From an uncultured cyanobacterium (GTDB lineage: Bacteria; Cyanobacteriota; Cyanobacteriia; PCC-6307; Cyanobiaceae): 12,549 bases of DNA. Where the stretch lies: assembly GCA_903928835.1 (NCBI GenBank), contig CAIYSK010000142.1, positions 1 through 12,549 of the forward strand, in the 5' to 3' direction. The notes below the pieces were generated by a model that saw only the letters and a list, made by a program, of their open reading frames with translations, was not told where the DNA came from and searched no databases. Below are positions 1 through 7,432 of the stretch, piece by piece. The number at the start of each line of letters is the position of its first letter. Position 1 is the stretch's first letter. A program made the translations under genes and the position numbers.

Positions 1-140
1 AGGGGCAGATGAACCACGGGGTAGGGCAGCCGGGCTAGTTCCAGTTCCTGGTCTTCGCGCACATCCACCAGCTGGATGGATTCCCCTTGGGCCAGGCGGG
101 CGTGCAGATCCCGGGCGCGGATCGTTTCAGGGGTGGCCAT
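1..140 (-). CDS. Rhodanese-like domain protein, N-terminal part only
   Basis: The ATG at 138-140 (minus strand) opens a frame that runs off the left edge, so only the first 46 residues are visible. They begin MATPETIRARDLHARL and contain QLVDVREDQELELARLP, the typical opening of a single-domain rhodanese: a strand ending in the D-V-R-E turn, then an acidic helix and the conserved LP. Rhodaneses move sulfane sulfur through a catalytic cysteine. That cysteine lies outside the window, so activity cannot be judged and the protein could be an inactive signalling variant. The gene is divergent from the DUF3352 gene, with a 54-bp spacer. No Shine-Dalgarno motif is obvious. The family call is sound; the substrate is unknown. 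Confidence 0.85.
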   Translation of the reverse strand, partial: MATPETIRARDLHARLAQGESIQLVDVREDQELELARLPYPVVHLP

Positions 141-168
141 GGCGGGCAAACGAAGGGGTAAGGGTCAA

Positions 169-181
169 GATGGGACCCATC
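169..181. promoter_or_regulatory. Small dyad in the divergent spacer (possible operator)
   Basis: GATGGG-A-CCCATC is a perfect 6-bp inverted repeat around one central base. It sits in the 54-bp spacer between the divergent rhodanese and DUF3352 genes, ending 13 bp before the DUF3352 start. Its position would suit an operator or a promoter-proximal protein site. It is short enough to arise by chance in GC-rich DNA, and I see no clear -35/-10 pair beside it. Confidence 0.15.
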
Positions 182-194
182 CTGCGTTGGGCGC

Positions 195-1778
195 ATGAAG
201 GCCCGCCCCTTCCTGGCGGTTGTGCTTGCGGTGGCGTTGTCGCTGCTCAGCCTCGGCATCGGGGGGTGGTGGTTTGTGTTGGATCACTCCCCCCTGCAAT
301 TGCAAAACCAGGCCCTGGTGGTGCCGGCCGCCGCTCGGTTTGTGCCGCGGCTGACGCCCCTGAGCCTCTACTGGCTGGCCGATCCTGAGCAGCCCGTTGT
401 CTACGCCCGGGCGGTGGCACCGTCGCGTCAGCGCCGTTTGGCGGCCGATACGGTGGCCCGCCTGCGCGATGGAGCCTTTGCGGCCGCGGGCATCGATTAC
501 GCCACGGAATTAGCCAGTTGGATTGGTCCAGAAACCAGCCTGGCCCTGATTTCCGAAGGCCCCGGTGATGCGCCCCAGGGCTGGCTGTTAGCCCTGCGTA
601 GCCGCAATGGCGATGGGGCCCGTCGCTTTTTGCAGCGCTTTTGGCAAACCCGCAGCCTCTCCGGCACCGACCTGCAGATCAGCACCTACCGCGGCATGGG
701 CCTGATCAGCGGCCGCGGTGCCCTTGTGGGGGCTGGTGAGCCCCCCGTGCCCATGGCGACGGCCCTGATCAACGACGACCTGGTGTTGATTGCCTCGGGC
801 CGATCCGTGTTGCAGCAGGCCCTCGATGTCTCCCAAATCGATGACCTCAACCAGGCTGCAAGCCCCCAGTTCCTCCAGGGCTTGCAGCGCTTGGGCCAAG
901 GTTCGGCCCTGCTCACCGCCAGGCCCGAGGCCCTCATCGAATGGCTGGGCCTGCCCGCAGATCGGCTGGTTGCAGGTGGGCTCAAGGATGTGATGGCGAC
1001 CCTGCGGCCCGAGCAGCGCACCCTGGCGGCGGAGGCCTGGTTCCAGCTGGCGGAAGGCAGCCTTCCCTGGCGGCCCCTGGCCGATCAAAGCCGCAATGGG
1101 GCCCTGCTGGCGGCGGTCCATGGGGAGGCGGACAGCTTGGCCTTGCTGCAAAACCCAGCGGCCTGGCCTGAAGCCCTGCAGGGGCTGCTCCAGGGCGTGT
1201 TGGCCGGGGCTGGCTCCAGCCCAATTCCGGCTTTGGTGGCGGCGGCCGATGCCGGACCGCTGCTCTGGGCGGACAGCCCGACGGGCTGGTTGATCGGTAC
1301 GGGGCTGGCCCAGCCAGCACCAGAAGCCTTGGATCCGGCGCTTGCAGCCCAAGGTCTCTTGAGTGCACCGTTAACCGTTGACGGGGGGGCTCCCTTGCGG
1401 GTCTGGACCCACCTGGAGGCGGGTCCGAATGCCGCTGCTGCGCCCCCCTTGCAAGCCAGTCTGGAAGCGGCCCGCTCAACGGAAGGCACGATCGCTTGGT
1501 GGGGCAAAGATCTGGAGGTTTTGAAGCAGCAACGGGAGTCGCACCAGGCCCCCAAGCAGCGCCAAGCCCAGGTCGCTGCCCTGGAGATGGCCAAGGCGCC
1601 CCTGCAGTGGGCCCTGGGGCCAGCCAAGGCCCAGGAGCTGCTGCAGCGCTGGACCACCTGGCGCCTGCTCTCAGGCCTGGCAGGCCAACCCTTGGCCGCC
1701 TCCGTCGATGGCTTGGCGGTTGGTTTGGAGGGTGAGGCCAATGGGGTGCACCTCAAGGCCCGGTTGAGTTTTGGTTGA
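195..1778 (+). CDS. DUF3352 domain protein, membrane-anchored, function unknown
   Basis: This 527-residue protein matches the cyanobacterial DUF3352 family, whose function is not established. Residues 1-27 form a signal-anchor: MKAR followed by a run of A, L, V, G and W residues. The body is therefore predicted to lie on the outer (periplasmic or lumenal) face of a membrane. The rest is soluble-looking and rich in Ala, Leu and Gly, with no catalytic motif I recognise. The ATG at 195 has no strong Shine-Dalgarno sequence, but it places the hydrophobic segment exactly at the N terminus. The stop TGA (1776-1778) lies inside the next gene, sixA, which suggests translational coupling. DUF3352 proteins are long and repetitive in fold, and this length is near what I would expect. 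Family call confident; role open. Confidence 0.85.
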   Translation: MKARPFLAVVLAVALSLLSLGIGGWWFVLDHSPLQLQNQALVVPAAARFVPRLTPLSLYWLADPEQPVVYARAVAPSRQRRLAADTVARLRDGAFAAAGIDYATELASWIGPETSLALISEGPGDAPQGWLLALRSRNGDGARRFLQRFWQTRSLSGTDLQISTYRGMGLISGRGALVGAGEPPVPMATALINDDLVLIASGRSVLQQALDVSQIDDLNQAASPQFLQGLQRLGQGSALLTARPEALIEWLGLPADRLVAGGLKDVMATLRPEQRTLAAEAWFQLAEGSLPWRPLADQSRNGALLAAVHGEADSLALLQNPAAWPEALQGLLQGVLAGAGSSPIPALVAAADAGPLLWADSPTGWLIGTGLAQPAPEALDPALAAQGLLSAPLTVDGGAPLRVWTHLEAGPNAAAAPPLQASLEAARSTEGTIAWWGKDLEVLKQQRESHQAPKQRQAQVAALEMAKAPLQWALGPAKAQELLQRWTTWRLLSGLAGQPLAASVDGLAVGLEGEANGVHLKARLSFG

Positions 1779-2280
1779 GCTCCTGCTGCTGCGCCACGGC
1801 ATTGCCGAAGAGCGGTGCCCGGAGCGCGCGGATGGGGAAAGGGCCCTAACCGCTCTTGGTCGCAGCCGCACGAGGGCCGTGGCTGAGCGGCTGGTGCTGC
1901 TCGGCCTGGGCTGCGACCAGTTGGTGACGAGCCCCCTGGTGCGCGCCCGCCAAACGGCGGAGATTGCTATCGCGGCAGGCCTCTTGGCCCAGGGATCACC
2001 GTCCTTGTCGTTGGTGGCTGATGCAGCCCTAGCGCCAGGGGGTGATCCGTTGCCCCTGGTGGCGGAGTTTCAGCGGGTGGCTTCGGCCCATTCCCGGCTT
2101 CAGCGCCTGGCCTTGGTGGGCCATGAGCCGGATTTGGGGGCCTTGGCGGCCCGGCTGATCGGGGCGCCCGAGGGAGCGGTTGTGTTGAAAAAGGCTGGCA
2201 TTGCTCTGCTGCTCCTGGGCTCTGGGCAGGGCCAGTTGAAGCTGCTGATGGCTCCTAGGCAGCTTCTCGGCACCCAGTAG
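1771..2280 (+). CDS. sixA: SixA-type phosphohistidine phosphatase (histidine phosphatase superfamily)
   Basis: A 169-residue member of the histidine phosphatase (phosphoglycerate mutase-like) superfamily, small like SixA proteins. Visible catalytic residues are R8-H9-G10 at the N terminus (H9 is the phosphoacceptor), the TSPLVRARQTAE block with R58, and LVGHEPDLG with the second histidine at H118. SixA removes phosphate from phosphohistidine in signalling or phosphotransferase proteins; the target here is unknown. The start must be the TTG at 1771: an in-frame TGA at 1765-1767 blocks extension, and a later start would remove RHG. The gene overlaps the DUF3352 stop by 8 bp, so translation is probably coupled and the weak TTG may rely on ribosomes finishing the upstream gene. 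Other small phosphatases of the superfamily remain possible. Confidence 0.88.
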   Translation: MVELLLLRHGIAEERCPERADGERALTALGRSRTRAVAERLVLLGLGCDQLVTSPLVRARQTAEIAIAAGLLAQGSPSLSLVADAALAPGGDPLPLVAEFQRVASAHSRLQRLALVGHEPDLGALAARLIGAPEGAVVLKKAGIALLLLGSGQGQLKLLMAPRQLLGTQ

Positions 2281-2310
2281 CGGCGCCAGGCGTACCCAGA
2301 ATCGGCACTT

Positions 2311-2314
2311 GGAG
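2311..2314 (+). promoter_or_regulatory. GGAG ribosome-binding site bearing on the gltA start
   Basis: GGAG lies 7 nt before a GTG at 2322 and is the best-spaced Shine-Dalgarno-like site ahead of the citrate synthase frame. It is the argument for the long N terminus. The later ATG at 2394 has no comparable site but fits the family length better. Confidence 0.3.
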
Positions 2315-2321
2315 CGGCAGC

Positions 2322-3551
2322 GTGCGCTACGGCACGGGCATGGCCGCCAGCCCTAGGTTCAACCCATTGCTCCGCGCGGGGAAGCCCCAAGGCATGGCCA
2401 GTTCAGCAGTAGGGACGGCAGCTCCCGTGTTTCGCCCCGGCCTGGAGGGGGTTCCGGCGACCCAGTCGGCGATCTGCGATATCGATGGCCTCCAGGGCAA
2501 GCTCACCTACCGCGGCTACGAGGTGGGAAGCCTCGCCACCAACAGCAGCTTCCTGGAAACGGCCTACCTCTTGATCTGGGGTGAGTTGCCCACCGCAGCT
2601 GAGCTGCAGGCCTTTGAAAGCGAGGTGCAAATGCACCGGCGGGTCAGCTTCCGGATCCGCGACATGATGAAAAGCTTCCCCTCGGGGGGGCATCCCATGG
2701 ATGCCTTGCAGGCCAGTGCCGCTTCCCTGGGGTTGTTCTATTCCCGGCGGGCCCTGGATAGCCCCGACTACATCGCGGCGGCGGTGGTGCGGCTCATCGC
2801 CAAGATCCCCACGATGGTCGCGGCGTTCCAGCTGATTCGCAAAGGCCAGGACCCCATCCAGCCCCGCGACGATCTCGCCTACGCCGCCAACTTTCTGTAC
2901 ATGCTCACGGAACGGGAGCCCGATCCCCTGGCGGCCCGCATCTTTGATGCCTGTCTGATCCTCCACGCCGAGCACAGCCTCAACGCCAGCACCTTCAGTG
3001 CCCGGGTCACCGCCAGTACCCTCACCGACCCCTATGCGGTGGTGGCATCAGCCGTGGGAACCCTGGCGGGCCCCCTCCACGGCGGCGCCAACGAAGACGT
3101 GCTTGAGATGCTCGAGCAGATCGGCACGGAAGATCAGGTCGAGCCCTGGCTGGATCGGGCCATCGCCCAGAAGCAAAAGATCATGGGGTTTGGCCACCGG
3201 GAATACAAGGTGAAGGATCCCCGGGCCGTCATCCTGCAAAAGCTGGCAGAAGAGCTGTTTGATCAATTTGGCCATGACCCCCTCTACGACCTGGCCAGAA
3301 AACTGGAAAGCGTTGCGGCGGAACGGCTGGGGCCGAAGGGTATCTATCCCAACGTCGACTTCTATTCCGGCCTCGTTTACCGCAAGCTCGGCATCCCAGA
3401 AGATCTCTTTACCCCCCTCTTTGCCATTGCCCGCACCGCCGGCTGGCTGGCCCATTGGAAGGAGCAGCTCGGTGCCAATCGCATCTACCGACCGACCCAG
3501 ATCTACACAGGCCACGCCGAAAGGCAGTGGGTTCCCCAAGGGGCCCGCTAA
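2322..3551 (+). CDS. gltA: Citrate synthase
   Basis: Condenses acetyl-CoA with oxaloacetate to citrate, the entry to the oxidative branch that makes 2-oxoglutarate for nitrogen assimilation. The frame holds 409 codons. Catalytic positions are clear: H253 in GPLHGGANEDV, H292 in MGFGHREYK and D346 in NVDFYSG; HAEHSLNAS (215-223) is also conserved. The N-terminal core VFRPGLEGVPATQS is characteristic of the type II-like bacterial and cyanobacterial enzymes. The start is uncertain. The GTG at 2322 has a GGAG 7 nt upstream, so it is given here. The ATG at 2394 would give a 385-residue protein nearer the usual cyanobacterial length, and the intervening 24 residues look unstructured; an ATG at 2340 is a third option. 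The gene follows sixA by 41 bp and precedes ndhA by 24 bp, all in one direction. No terminator separates it from ndhA, so co-transcription is plausible. Confidence 0.96.
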   Translation: MRYGTGMAASPRFNPLLRAGKPQGMASSAVGTAAPVFRPGLEGVPATQSAICDIDGLQGKLTYRGYEVGSLATNSSFLETAYLLIWGELPTAAELQAFESEVQMHRRVSFRIRDMMKSFPSGGHPMDALQASAASLGLFYSRRALDSPDYIAAAVVRLIAKIPTMVAAFQLIRKGQDPIQPRDDLAYAANFLYMLTEREPDPLAARIFDACLILHAEHSLNASTFSARVTASTLTDPYAVVASAVGTLAGPLHGGANEDVLEMLEQIGTEDQVEPWLDRAIAQKQKIMGFGHREYKVKDPRAVILQKLAEELFDQFGHDPLYDLARKLESVAAERLGPKGIYPNVDFYSGLVYRKLGIPEDLFTPLFAIARTAGWLAHWKEQLGANRIYRPTQIYTGHAERQWVPQGAR

Positions 3552-3575
3552 GTTGCCCCCATCTGAGCGGCCGTC

Positions 3576-4724
3576 ATGGTGACCATCCCGGCTCTGGCGC
3601 AGGTCGCGCAAGTGGGCCTTGATTTGGAGGGCAGTTTTGAGCTGGCCATGCGGAGCCTGGGGTTAAGCCCAGGAGCTGCCCACCTGCTCTGGCTGCCCCT
3701 GCCGATGGTGCTGGTGCTCGTGGCAGCGGTGGTTGGTGTGCTGGTCAACGTTTGGCTTGAGCGCAAGATTTCTGCCGCCGTGCAGCAGCGCATTGGCCCG
3801 GAGTACGCCGGCGCCTTGGGGGTGCTTCAGCCCATGGCCGATGGCATGAAGCTGTTGTTCAAGGAAGATGTCATTCCAGCGCGGGCCGATGGCCTGCTCT
3901 TCACCCTCGGCCCCGTGTTGGTGCTGGTGCCCGTCATCCTCAGCTGGTTGGTGGTGCCCTTTGGCCAAAACCTGCTGATCAGCAATGTGGGGATTGGGAT
4001 CTTTCTCTGGATTGCCCTGAGCAGCATCCAGCCCATTGGTTTGCTGATGAGCGGCTACGCCTCAAACAACAAGTACTCCTTGTTGGGGGGCTTGCGGGCT
4101 GCGGCCCAGTCGATCAGTTACGAGATTCCCCTGGCTTTGGCTGTGCTCGCCGTGGTGATGATGAGCAACTCGCTCAGCACCGTCGACATCGTCAACCAGC
4201 AAAGCGGGGCTGGCATTCTCAGCTGGAACATCTGGCGCCAGCCCGTGGGGTTTGTGATCTTCTGGATCTGTGCCCTGGCCGAATGCGAACGCCTCCCCTT
4301 CGACTTGCCTGAGGCGGAGGAGGAGCTCGTGGCGGGCTACCAGACTGAATATTCCGGGATGAAGTTTGCCCTCTTCTATCTGGGCAGCTACATCAACCTG
4401 GTGCTCTCGGCCCTGCTGGTTTCGGTTCTCTACCTGGGGGGCTGGGGATTCCCGGTGCCCGTGGAATGGCTGGCGGGCTGGCTAGGACAATCGGTGGATG
4501 CTCCCTTGGTGCAGTTGATCACAGCCTCTGTGGGGATCGTGATGACCGTTCTCAAGGCCTATCTGCTGGTGTTTTTTGCCATCCTGTTGCGCTGGACCGT
4601 GCCCCGGGTGCGGATTGACCAGTTGCTGGATTTGGGCTGGAAGTTTCTGTTGCCGATTGCCCTGGTCAATCTCCTGGTCACGGCTTCTTTGAAGCTGGCC
4701 TTCCCGATGGCTTTCGGCGGGTAA
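3576..4724 (+). CDS. ndhA: NAD(P)H-quinone oxidoreductase subunit 1 (NdhA, NuoH family)
   Basis: NdhA is the membrane subunit of NDH-1 that, with the connecting subunits, forms the plastoquinone cavity and links the hydrophilic arm to the proton-pumping arm. It works in the thylakoid membrane in respiration and photosystem I cyclic flow. The 382-residue protein has about eight hydrophobic segments, the first near 39-59. The signature [20 protein letters not shown] begins near residue 59. The conserved acidic loop [18 protein letters not shown] (E236, E238, D243 onward) matches the quinone-chamber loop of NuoH. Length matches cyanobacterial NdhA (about 370 residues). The ATG at 3576 is followed by a GTG and has only a weak upstream GAG. 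This is the first gene of the conserved ndhA-I-G-E order. Confidence 0.97.
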   Translation: MVTIPALAQVAQVGLDLEGSFELAMRSLGLSPGAAHLLWLPLPMVLVLVAAVVGVLVNVWLERKISAAVQQRIGPEYAGALGVLQPMADGMKLLFKEDVIPARADGLLFTLGPVLVLVPVILSWLVVPFGQNLLISNVGIGIFLWIALSSIQPIGLLMSGYASNNKYSLLGGLRAAAQSISYEIPLALAVLAVVMMSNSLSTVDIVNQQSGAGILSWNIWRQPVGFVIFWICALAECERLPFDLPEAEEELVAGYQTEYSGMKFALFYLGSYINLVLSALLVSVLYLGGWGFPVPVEWLAGWLGQSVDAPLVQLITASVGIVMTVLKAYLLVFFAILLRWTVPRVRIDQLLDLGWKFLLPIALVNLLVTASLKLAFPMAFGG

Positions 4725-4761
4725 CGCCGGCACCAGTCATCATGGGTTTGGCTTGTCGATG

Positions 4762-4802
4762 CTGTCCCGTCCTCCGCTTTGCGCCCTCTCCCCTTTCAAT
4801 CC
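4762..4802 (+). promoter_or_regulatory. Pyrimidine-rich leader before ndhI, no Shine-Dalgarno
   Basis: 34 of the 41 bases immediately before the ndhI ATG are C or T, and no purine-rich ribosome-binding motif is present. Cyanobacterial mRNAs without Shine-Dalgarno sites are known to be initiated with help from ribosomal protein S1, which prefers pyrimidine-rich RNA. That this leader works in that way is an inference. Confidence 0.3.
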
Positions 4803-5435
4803 ATGTTCGGGTTCCTTAAGAAAGTCGGCGACTACACCCGTGATGCGGTGGGAGCGGCCAATTACCTCGCCCAGGGCTTGGGGGTCACCTTTGATCACCT
4901 TCGCCGCCGGCCGATCACGGTTCAGTACCCCTACGAAAAGCTGATTCCCTCCGAGCGTTACCGGGGGCGTATCCACTACGAATTTGATAAGTGCATCGCC
5001 TGTGAGGTGTGTGTGCGGGTCTGTCCGATCAATCTGCCGGTGGTGGATTGGGTCATGAACAAGGCCACCAAGAAGAAGGAGTTGCGGAATTACTCCATTG
5101 ATTTCGGGGTGTGCATCTTTTGTGGCAACTGTGTGGAGTACTGCCCCACCAACTGCCTCTCGATGACAGAGGAGTACGAACTGGCGGCCTTCGATCGCCA
5201 TAGCCTCAATTTTGACAATGTGGCCTTAGGCCGTCTCCCCACCAGCGTGACCAGCGATCCAGCCGTTGTTGCCCTGAAGGAGCTGGTTTACCTGCCCAAG
5301 GGTGTCATGGATCCCCATGGGGTCGATCCAAGCGCTCCCCGGGCGGGCAAGCTCCCCGAGGAGGTGCTTGCAACCCTGCCCCAGGCGACCCCGACAACCC
5401 AGGCGACCCCGACAACCGAGGAGACCCCTTCATGA
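4803..5435 (+). CDS. ndhI: NAD(P)H-quinone oxidoreductase subunit I (NdhI, NuoI family, 2x[4Fe-4S])
   Basis: NdhI carries two [4Fe-4S] clusters that pass electrons along the hydrophilic arm of NDH-1 to the quinone site. Two ferredoxin-type motifs are complete: C64-C67-C70-C74-P in [14 protein letters not shown] and C104-C107-C110-C114-P in [14 protein letters not shown]. Each supplies three ligands to one cluster and the fourth to the other. The chosen ATG gives [20 protein letters not shown] and 210 residues. A TTG 24 bp upstream would add MRPLPFQS, which does not look native. The C terminus ends in a Thr/Pro tail with a tandem duplication of QATPTT (residues 194-199 and 200-205), beyond the conserved domain. 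The stop overlaps the ndhG start as ATGA, which indicates translational coupling. Confidence 0.97.
   Translation: MFGFLKKVGDYTRDAVGAANYLAQGLGVTFDHLRRRPITVQYPYEKLIPSERYRGRIHYEFDKCIACEVCVRVCPINLPVVDWVMNKATKKKELRNYSIDFGVCIFCGNCVEYCPTNCLSMTEEYELAAFDRHSLNFDNVALGRLPTSVTSDPAVVALKELVYLPKGVMDPHGVDPSAPRAGKLPEEVLATLPQATPTTQATPTTEETPS
5382..5417 (+). repeat. 18-bp in-frame tandem duplication at the ndhI 3' end
   Basis: Two exact 18-bp copies of CAGGCGACCCCGACAACC stand head to tail (5382-5399 and 5400-5417). Each encodes QATPTT, and the stop follows five codons later. Exact identity including third codon positions suggests a recent slippage or duplication. It lies outside the iron-sulfur domain, so copy number could vary without affecting electron transfer. 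Confidence 0.9.
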
Positions 5436-6034
5436 CCATCGCCTCCACCACCCAGCTGATCTGTTTTGTGGTCCTTTCGGCCACCCTGGTGTTGGGCTCC
5501 TTGGGCGTGGTGCTTCTGCCCAACATCGTGTATTCCGCGTTCCTCCTGGGGGGTGTGTTCCTCTCGGTTGCGGGGCTCTACCTGATGCTCAACGCCAGCT
5601 TTGTGGCGGCGGCCCAGGTGCTGGTCTATGTGGGAGCGGTGAATGTGTTGATTTTGTTCGCGATCATGCTCGTGAACAAAAAGGAAACCCTTCAGGCCAT
5701 CCCCGGTTTGGCCCTGCGCCGGGTGCTCTCTGGTGCGGTGTGTGCCGGCTTGTTCGCCCTGCTGATTCGGGTGGCCTTCACAACGCCGTGGCCCCTGCCA
5801 GGACCCGAACCCGTTGGCGAAGATGCCACGATTCGCATTGGCGAACATCTGTTCAGCGATTACCTGTTGCCCTTTGAGTTGGCCTCGGTGTTGCTGTTAA
5901 TCGCCATGATTGGAGCCATCGTGTTGGCCCGCAGGGATGTTATTTCCAGCGATATCGCCACGGGAGACCCCGTAGATCAAGGCCTCATTGAGAAGGCGCG
6001 CACGCCCCTGCTGCTCGATAGGACACCCCGATGA
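5432..6034 (+). CDS. ndhG: NAD(P)H-quinone oxidoreductase subunit 6 (NdhG, NuoJ family)
   Basis: NdhG is a membrane subunit of NDH-1 at the junction between the quinone module and the antiporter-like pumps. The 200-residue protein has about five hydrophobic segments, near residues 7-25, 29-50, 55-77, 93-111 and 142-165. The segment [20 protein letters not shown] (about 62-81) is the conserved pi-bulge helix region of NuoJ, which takes part in coupling. Length is standard for cyanobacterial NdhG. The start ATG overlaps the ndhI stop in ATGA, so a re-initiating ribosome is likely; I see no separate ribosome-binding site of note. The last residues (DRTPR) are polar and variable. A 103-bp gap follows, the only sizeable break in this otherwise tight cluster. 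Confidence 0.96.
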   Translation: MTIASTTQLICFVVLSATLVLGSLGVVLLPNIVYSAFLLGGVFLSVAGLYLMLNASFVAAAQVLVYVGAVNVLILFAIMLVNKKETLQAIPGLALRRVLSGAVCAGLFALLIRVAFTTPWPLPGPEPVGEDATIRIGEHLFSDYLLPFELASVLLLIAMIGAIVLARRDVISSDIATGDPVDQGLIEKARTPLLLDRTPR

Positions 6035-6070
6035 AGCTCTCCCCAGCGATCCGTTGAAAATCCTCGTCAA

Positions 6071-6137
6071 TCACTTCTGTCCCAATCCCTTTCCGTTCCC
6101 ACCCCGCTTCACCTTTTCCTAGCCCTTTCTTGCTCCG
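6071..6137 (+). promoter_or_regulatory. Pyrimidine-rich leader before ndhE
   Basis: In the 103-bp ndhG-ndhE gap, the last 67 bases before the ndhE ATG are strongly C/T-biased (roughly five in six) and hold no Shine-Dalgarno motif. It resembles the shorter leader before ndhI. It could be an S1-dependent translation enhancer or an RNA-processing region. I see no convincing -35/-10 promoter or hairpin in the gap. Confidence 0.35.
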
Positions 6138-6467
6138 ATGGACCCCAGCATCTCCTCCACGATCCCCCTCGAGGCCTACCTGGCGTTGGCGGCGGTGCTC
6201 TTCTGCACAGGAGTCTGGGGGCTGATCAACAGCCGTAATGCCGTGCGGGTCTTGATGAGCATTGAGCTGATGCTGAATGCCGTGAACATCAACTTGATGG
6301 CCTTCTCCAACTATCTCGATGGCCAGTTGATCCGGGGCCAGGTGTTCACGATCTTTGTGATCACCGTGGCCGCTGCTGAGGCGGCGGTGGGCCTGGCGAT
6401 CCTGCTCTCGCTCTACCGCAATCGGGAAACGGTGGATATGGAGCGCTTCAACCTGCTCCGTTGGTAG
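6138..6467 (+). CDS. ndhE: NAD(P)H-quinone oxidoreductase subunit 4L (NdhE, NuoK family)
   Basis: A 109-residue three-helix membrane subunit of NDH-1, homologous to NuoK and MrpC. It helps pass protons between the quinone module and the antiporter-like subunits. Two buried glutamates essential in NuoK are present at matching places: E43 in [11 protein letters not shown] and E81 in [11 protein letters not shown]. Hydrophobic segments lie near residues 12-30, 37-57 and 68-92. The C-terminal [13 protein letters not shown] is the standard ending of cyanobacterial NdhE. The length is normal. The ATG at 6138 follows a C/T-rich leader with no Shine-Dalgarno site. NAD kinase starts 12 bp after the stop, so the two are probably on one transcript. 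Confidence 0.97.
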   Translation: MDPSISSTIPLEAYLALAAVLFCTGVWGLINSRNAVRVLMSIELMLNAVNINLMAFSNYLDGQLIRGQVFTIFVITVAAAEAAVGLAILLSLYRNRETVDMERFNLLRW

Positions 6468-6479
6468 CCGTCCTGTCCC

Positions 6480-7427
6480 ATGCTGCTTGAGCGGGTCTGG
6501 CTGATAGCGCGCTCCGGTAGCCAGGCGGCCCAGCGCCAGGCAAAGCGCTGCGCCGAGGATTTACGCAGCAAGGGAGCCCATGTGGTGACGGCCCAAAGCG
6601 GCCTTTACGCGAATCCATTTCCAGGTCTGCTGGCCACTGAGGAAGCGCTCCCCGATTTGGCCTTGGTGCTGGGGGGGGATGGCACGGTGCTGGGGGCGGC
6701 CCGCCATCTGGCGCCGCTCGGGGTGCCGATCCTCAGCTTCAACGTGGGCGGGCACCTGGGCTTTTTGACCCATGAGCGCCAACTGCTCAAACTCAGCGGT
6801 GAAGAGGACTGCCTCTGGGATCGCCTCCGGGATGATCGCTTTGCCATGGAGCGGCGCATGATGCTCCAGGCCCATGTGGAACGGGGTAGGACCTATGGAT
6901 TGGAAGGTGGTTCAGGTGGCCCCCAAGACCTTGAGGAGACCCACCTCGCTCTCAACGATTTCTATTTCCGTCCCTGTCTCGATGAGGTGTCACCCACCTG
7001 CGTCCTCGAGTTGGAGATTGATGGCGAGGTGGTGGATCAATACCGTGGCGACGGCCTGATCATCGCCACCCCCACCGGTTCCACGGGCTATGCCATGGCA
7101 GCAGGTGGGCCGATCCTCCATCCCGGCATTGAGGCGATTGTGGTGAACCCGATTTGCCCGATGAGCCTGTCGAGCCGGGCCGTAGTGGTGCCGCCGCGCT
7201 CCCAGCTCTCCGTTTGGCCCCTGGGTGAAACCAGCCGCCGGGTGAAGCTCTGGAAGGACGGAGCCCACGCCACCCACCTGGAACCTGGGGATCGGGCCAT
7301 GGTGCAACGCAGCTCCCACCCCGCCCTCCAGGTGGTGCTGGAACAAAGCCCGTCTTATTACCGCACCTTGACGCGCAAACTGCATTGGACCGGCAGCCTT
7401 GTCGCCGCAGAGCCCTCCCATAACTAA
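6480..7427 (+). CDS. nadK: NAD kinase (ATP-NAD kinase)
   Basis: Phosphorylates NAD+ to NADP+, the terminal electron acceptor of linear photosynthetic flow. The 315-residue protein shows the family landmarks: [10 protein letters not shown] with catalytic D67, [18 protein letters not shown] (N159-D160, where many enzymes have N-E) and [22 protein letters not shown] (G190 onward, the second nucleotide-binding block). Length is normal. The ATG at 6480 has no Shine-Dalgarno site and follows ndhE by 12 bp. Cyanobacteria usually carry two NAD kinase paralogues, and I cannot tell which one this is. The codons for the GGDG motif contain an uninterrupted run of eight G (6671-6678). The tight link to ndhE suggests co-expression of NADP supply with NDH-1. 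Confidence 0.96.
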   Translation: MLLERVWLIARSGSQAAQRQAKRCAEDLRSKGAHVVTAQSGLYANPFPGLLATEEALPDLALVLGGDGTVLGAARHLAPLGVPILSFNVGGHLGFLTHERQLLKLSGEEDCLWDRLRDDRFAMERRMMLQAHVERGRTYGLEGGSGGPQDLEETHLALNDFYFRPCLDEVSPTCVLELEIDGEVVDQYRGDGLIIATPTGSTGYAMAAGGPILHPGIEAIVVNPICPMSLSSRAVVVPPRSQLSVWPLGETSRRVKLWKDGAHATHLEPGDRAMVQRSSHPALQVVLEQSPSYYRTLTRKLHWTGSLVAAEPSHN

Positions 7428-7432
7428 GTCCC

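Noticed and set aside
588..1352. Long minus-strand open frame (254 codons) opposite the DUF3352 gene
   Set aside because: It is antisense to a well-supported gene in GC-rich DNA, where stop-free shadow frames are common. Its translation is rich in Gln, Arg and Gly without a recognisable domain or membrane pattern.
1085..1756. Second minus-strand open frame (223 codons) in the same gene
   Set aside because: Same reasons. It also overlaps the first antisense frame, so both cannot be typical genes.
4779..4802. TTG start for ndhI, adding eight residues
   Set aside because: The ATG at 4803 gives the standard MFGFLKKVG start; the added codons are part of the C/T-rich leader.
6031..6057. Eight-codon mini-ORF (MKLSPAIR) overlapping the ndhG stop as ATGA
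   Set aside because: Very short, with no sign of conservation or ribosome-binding site. It could be a leader peptide but nothing in the sequence supports that.
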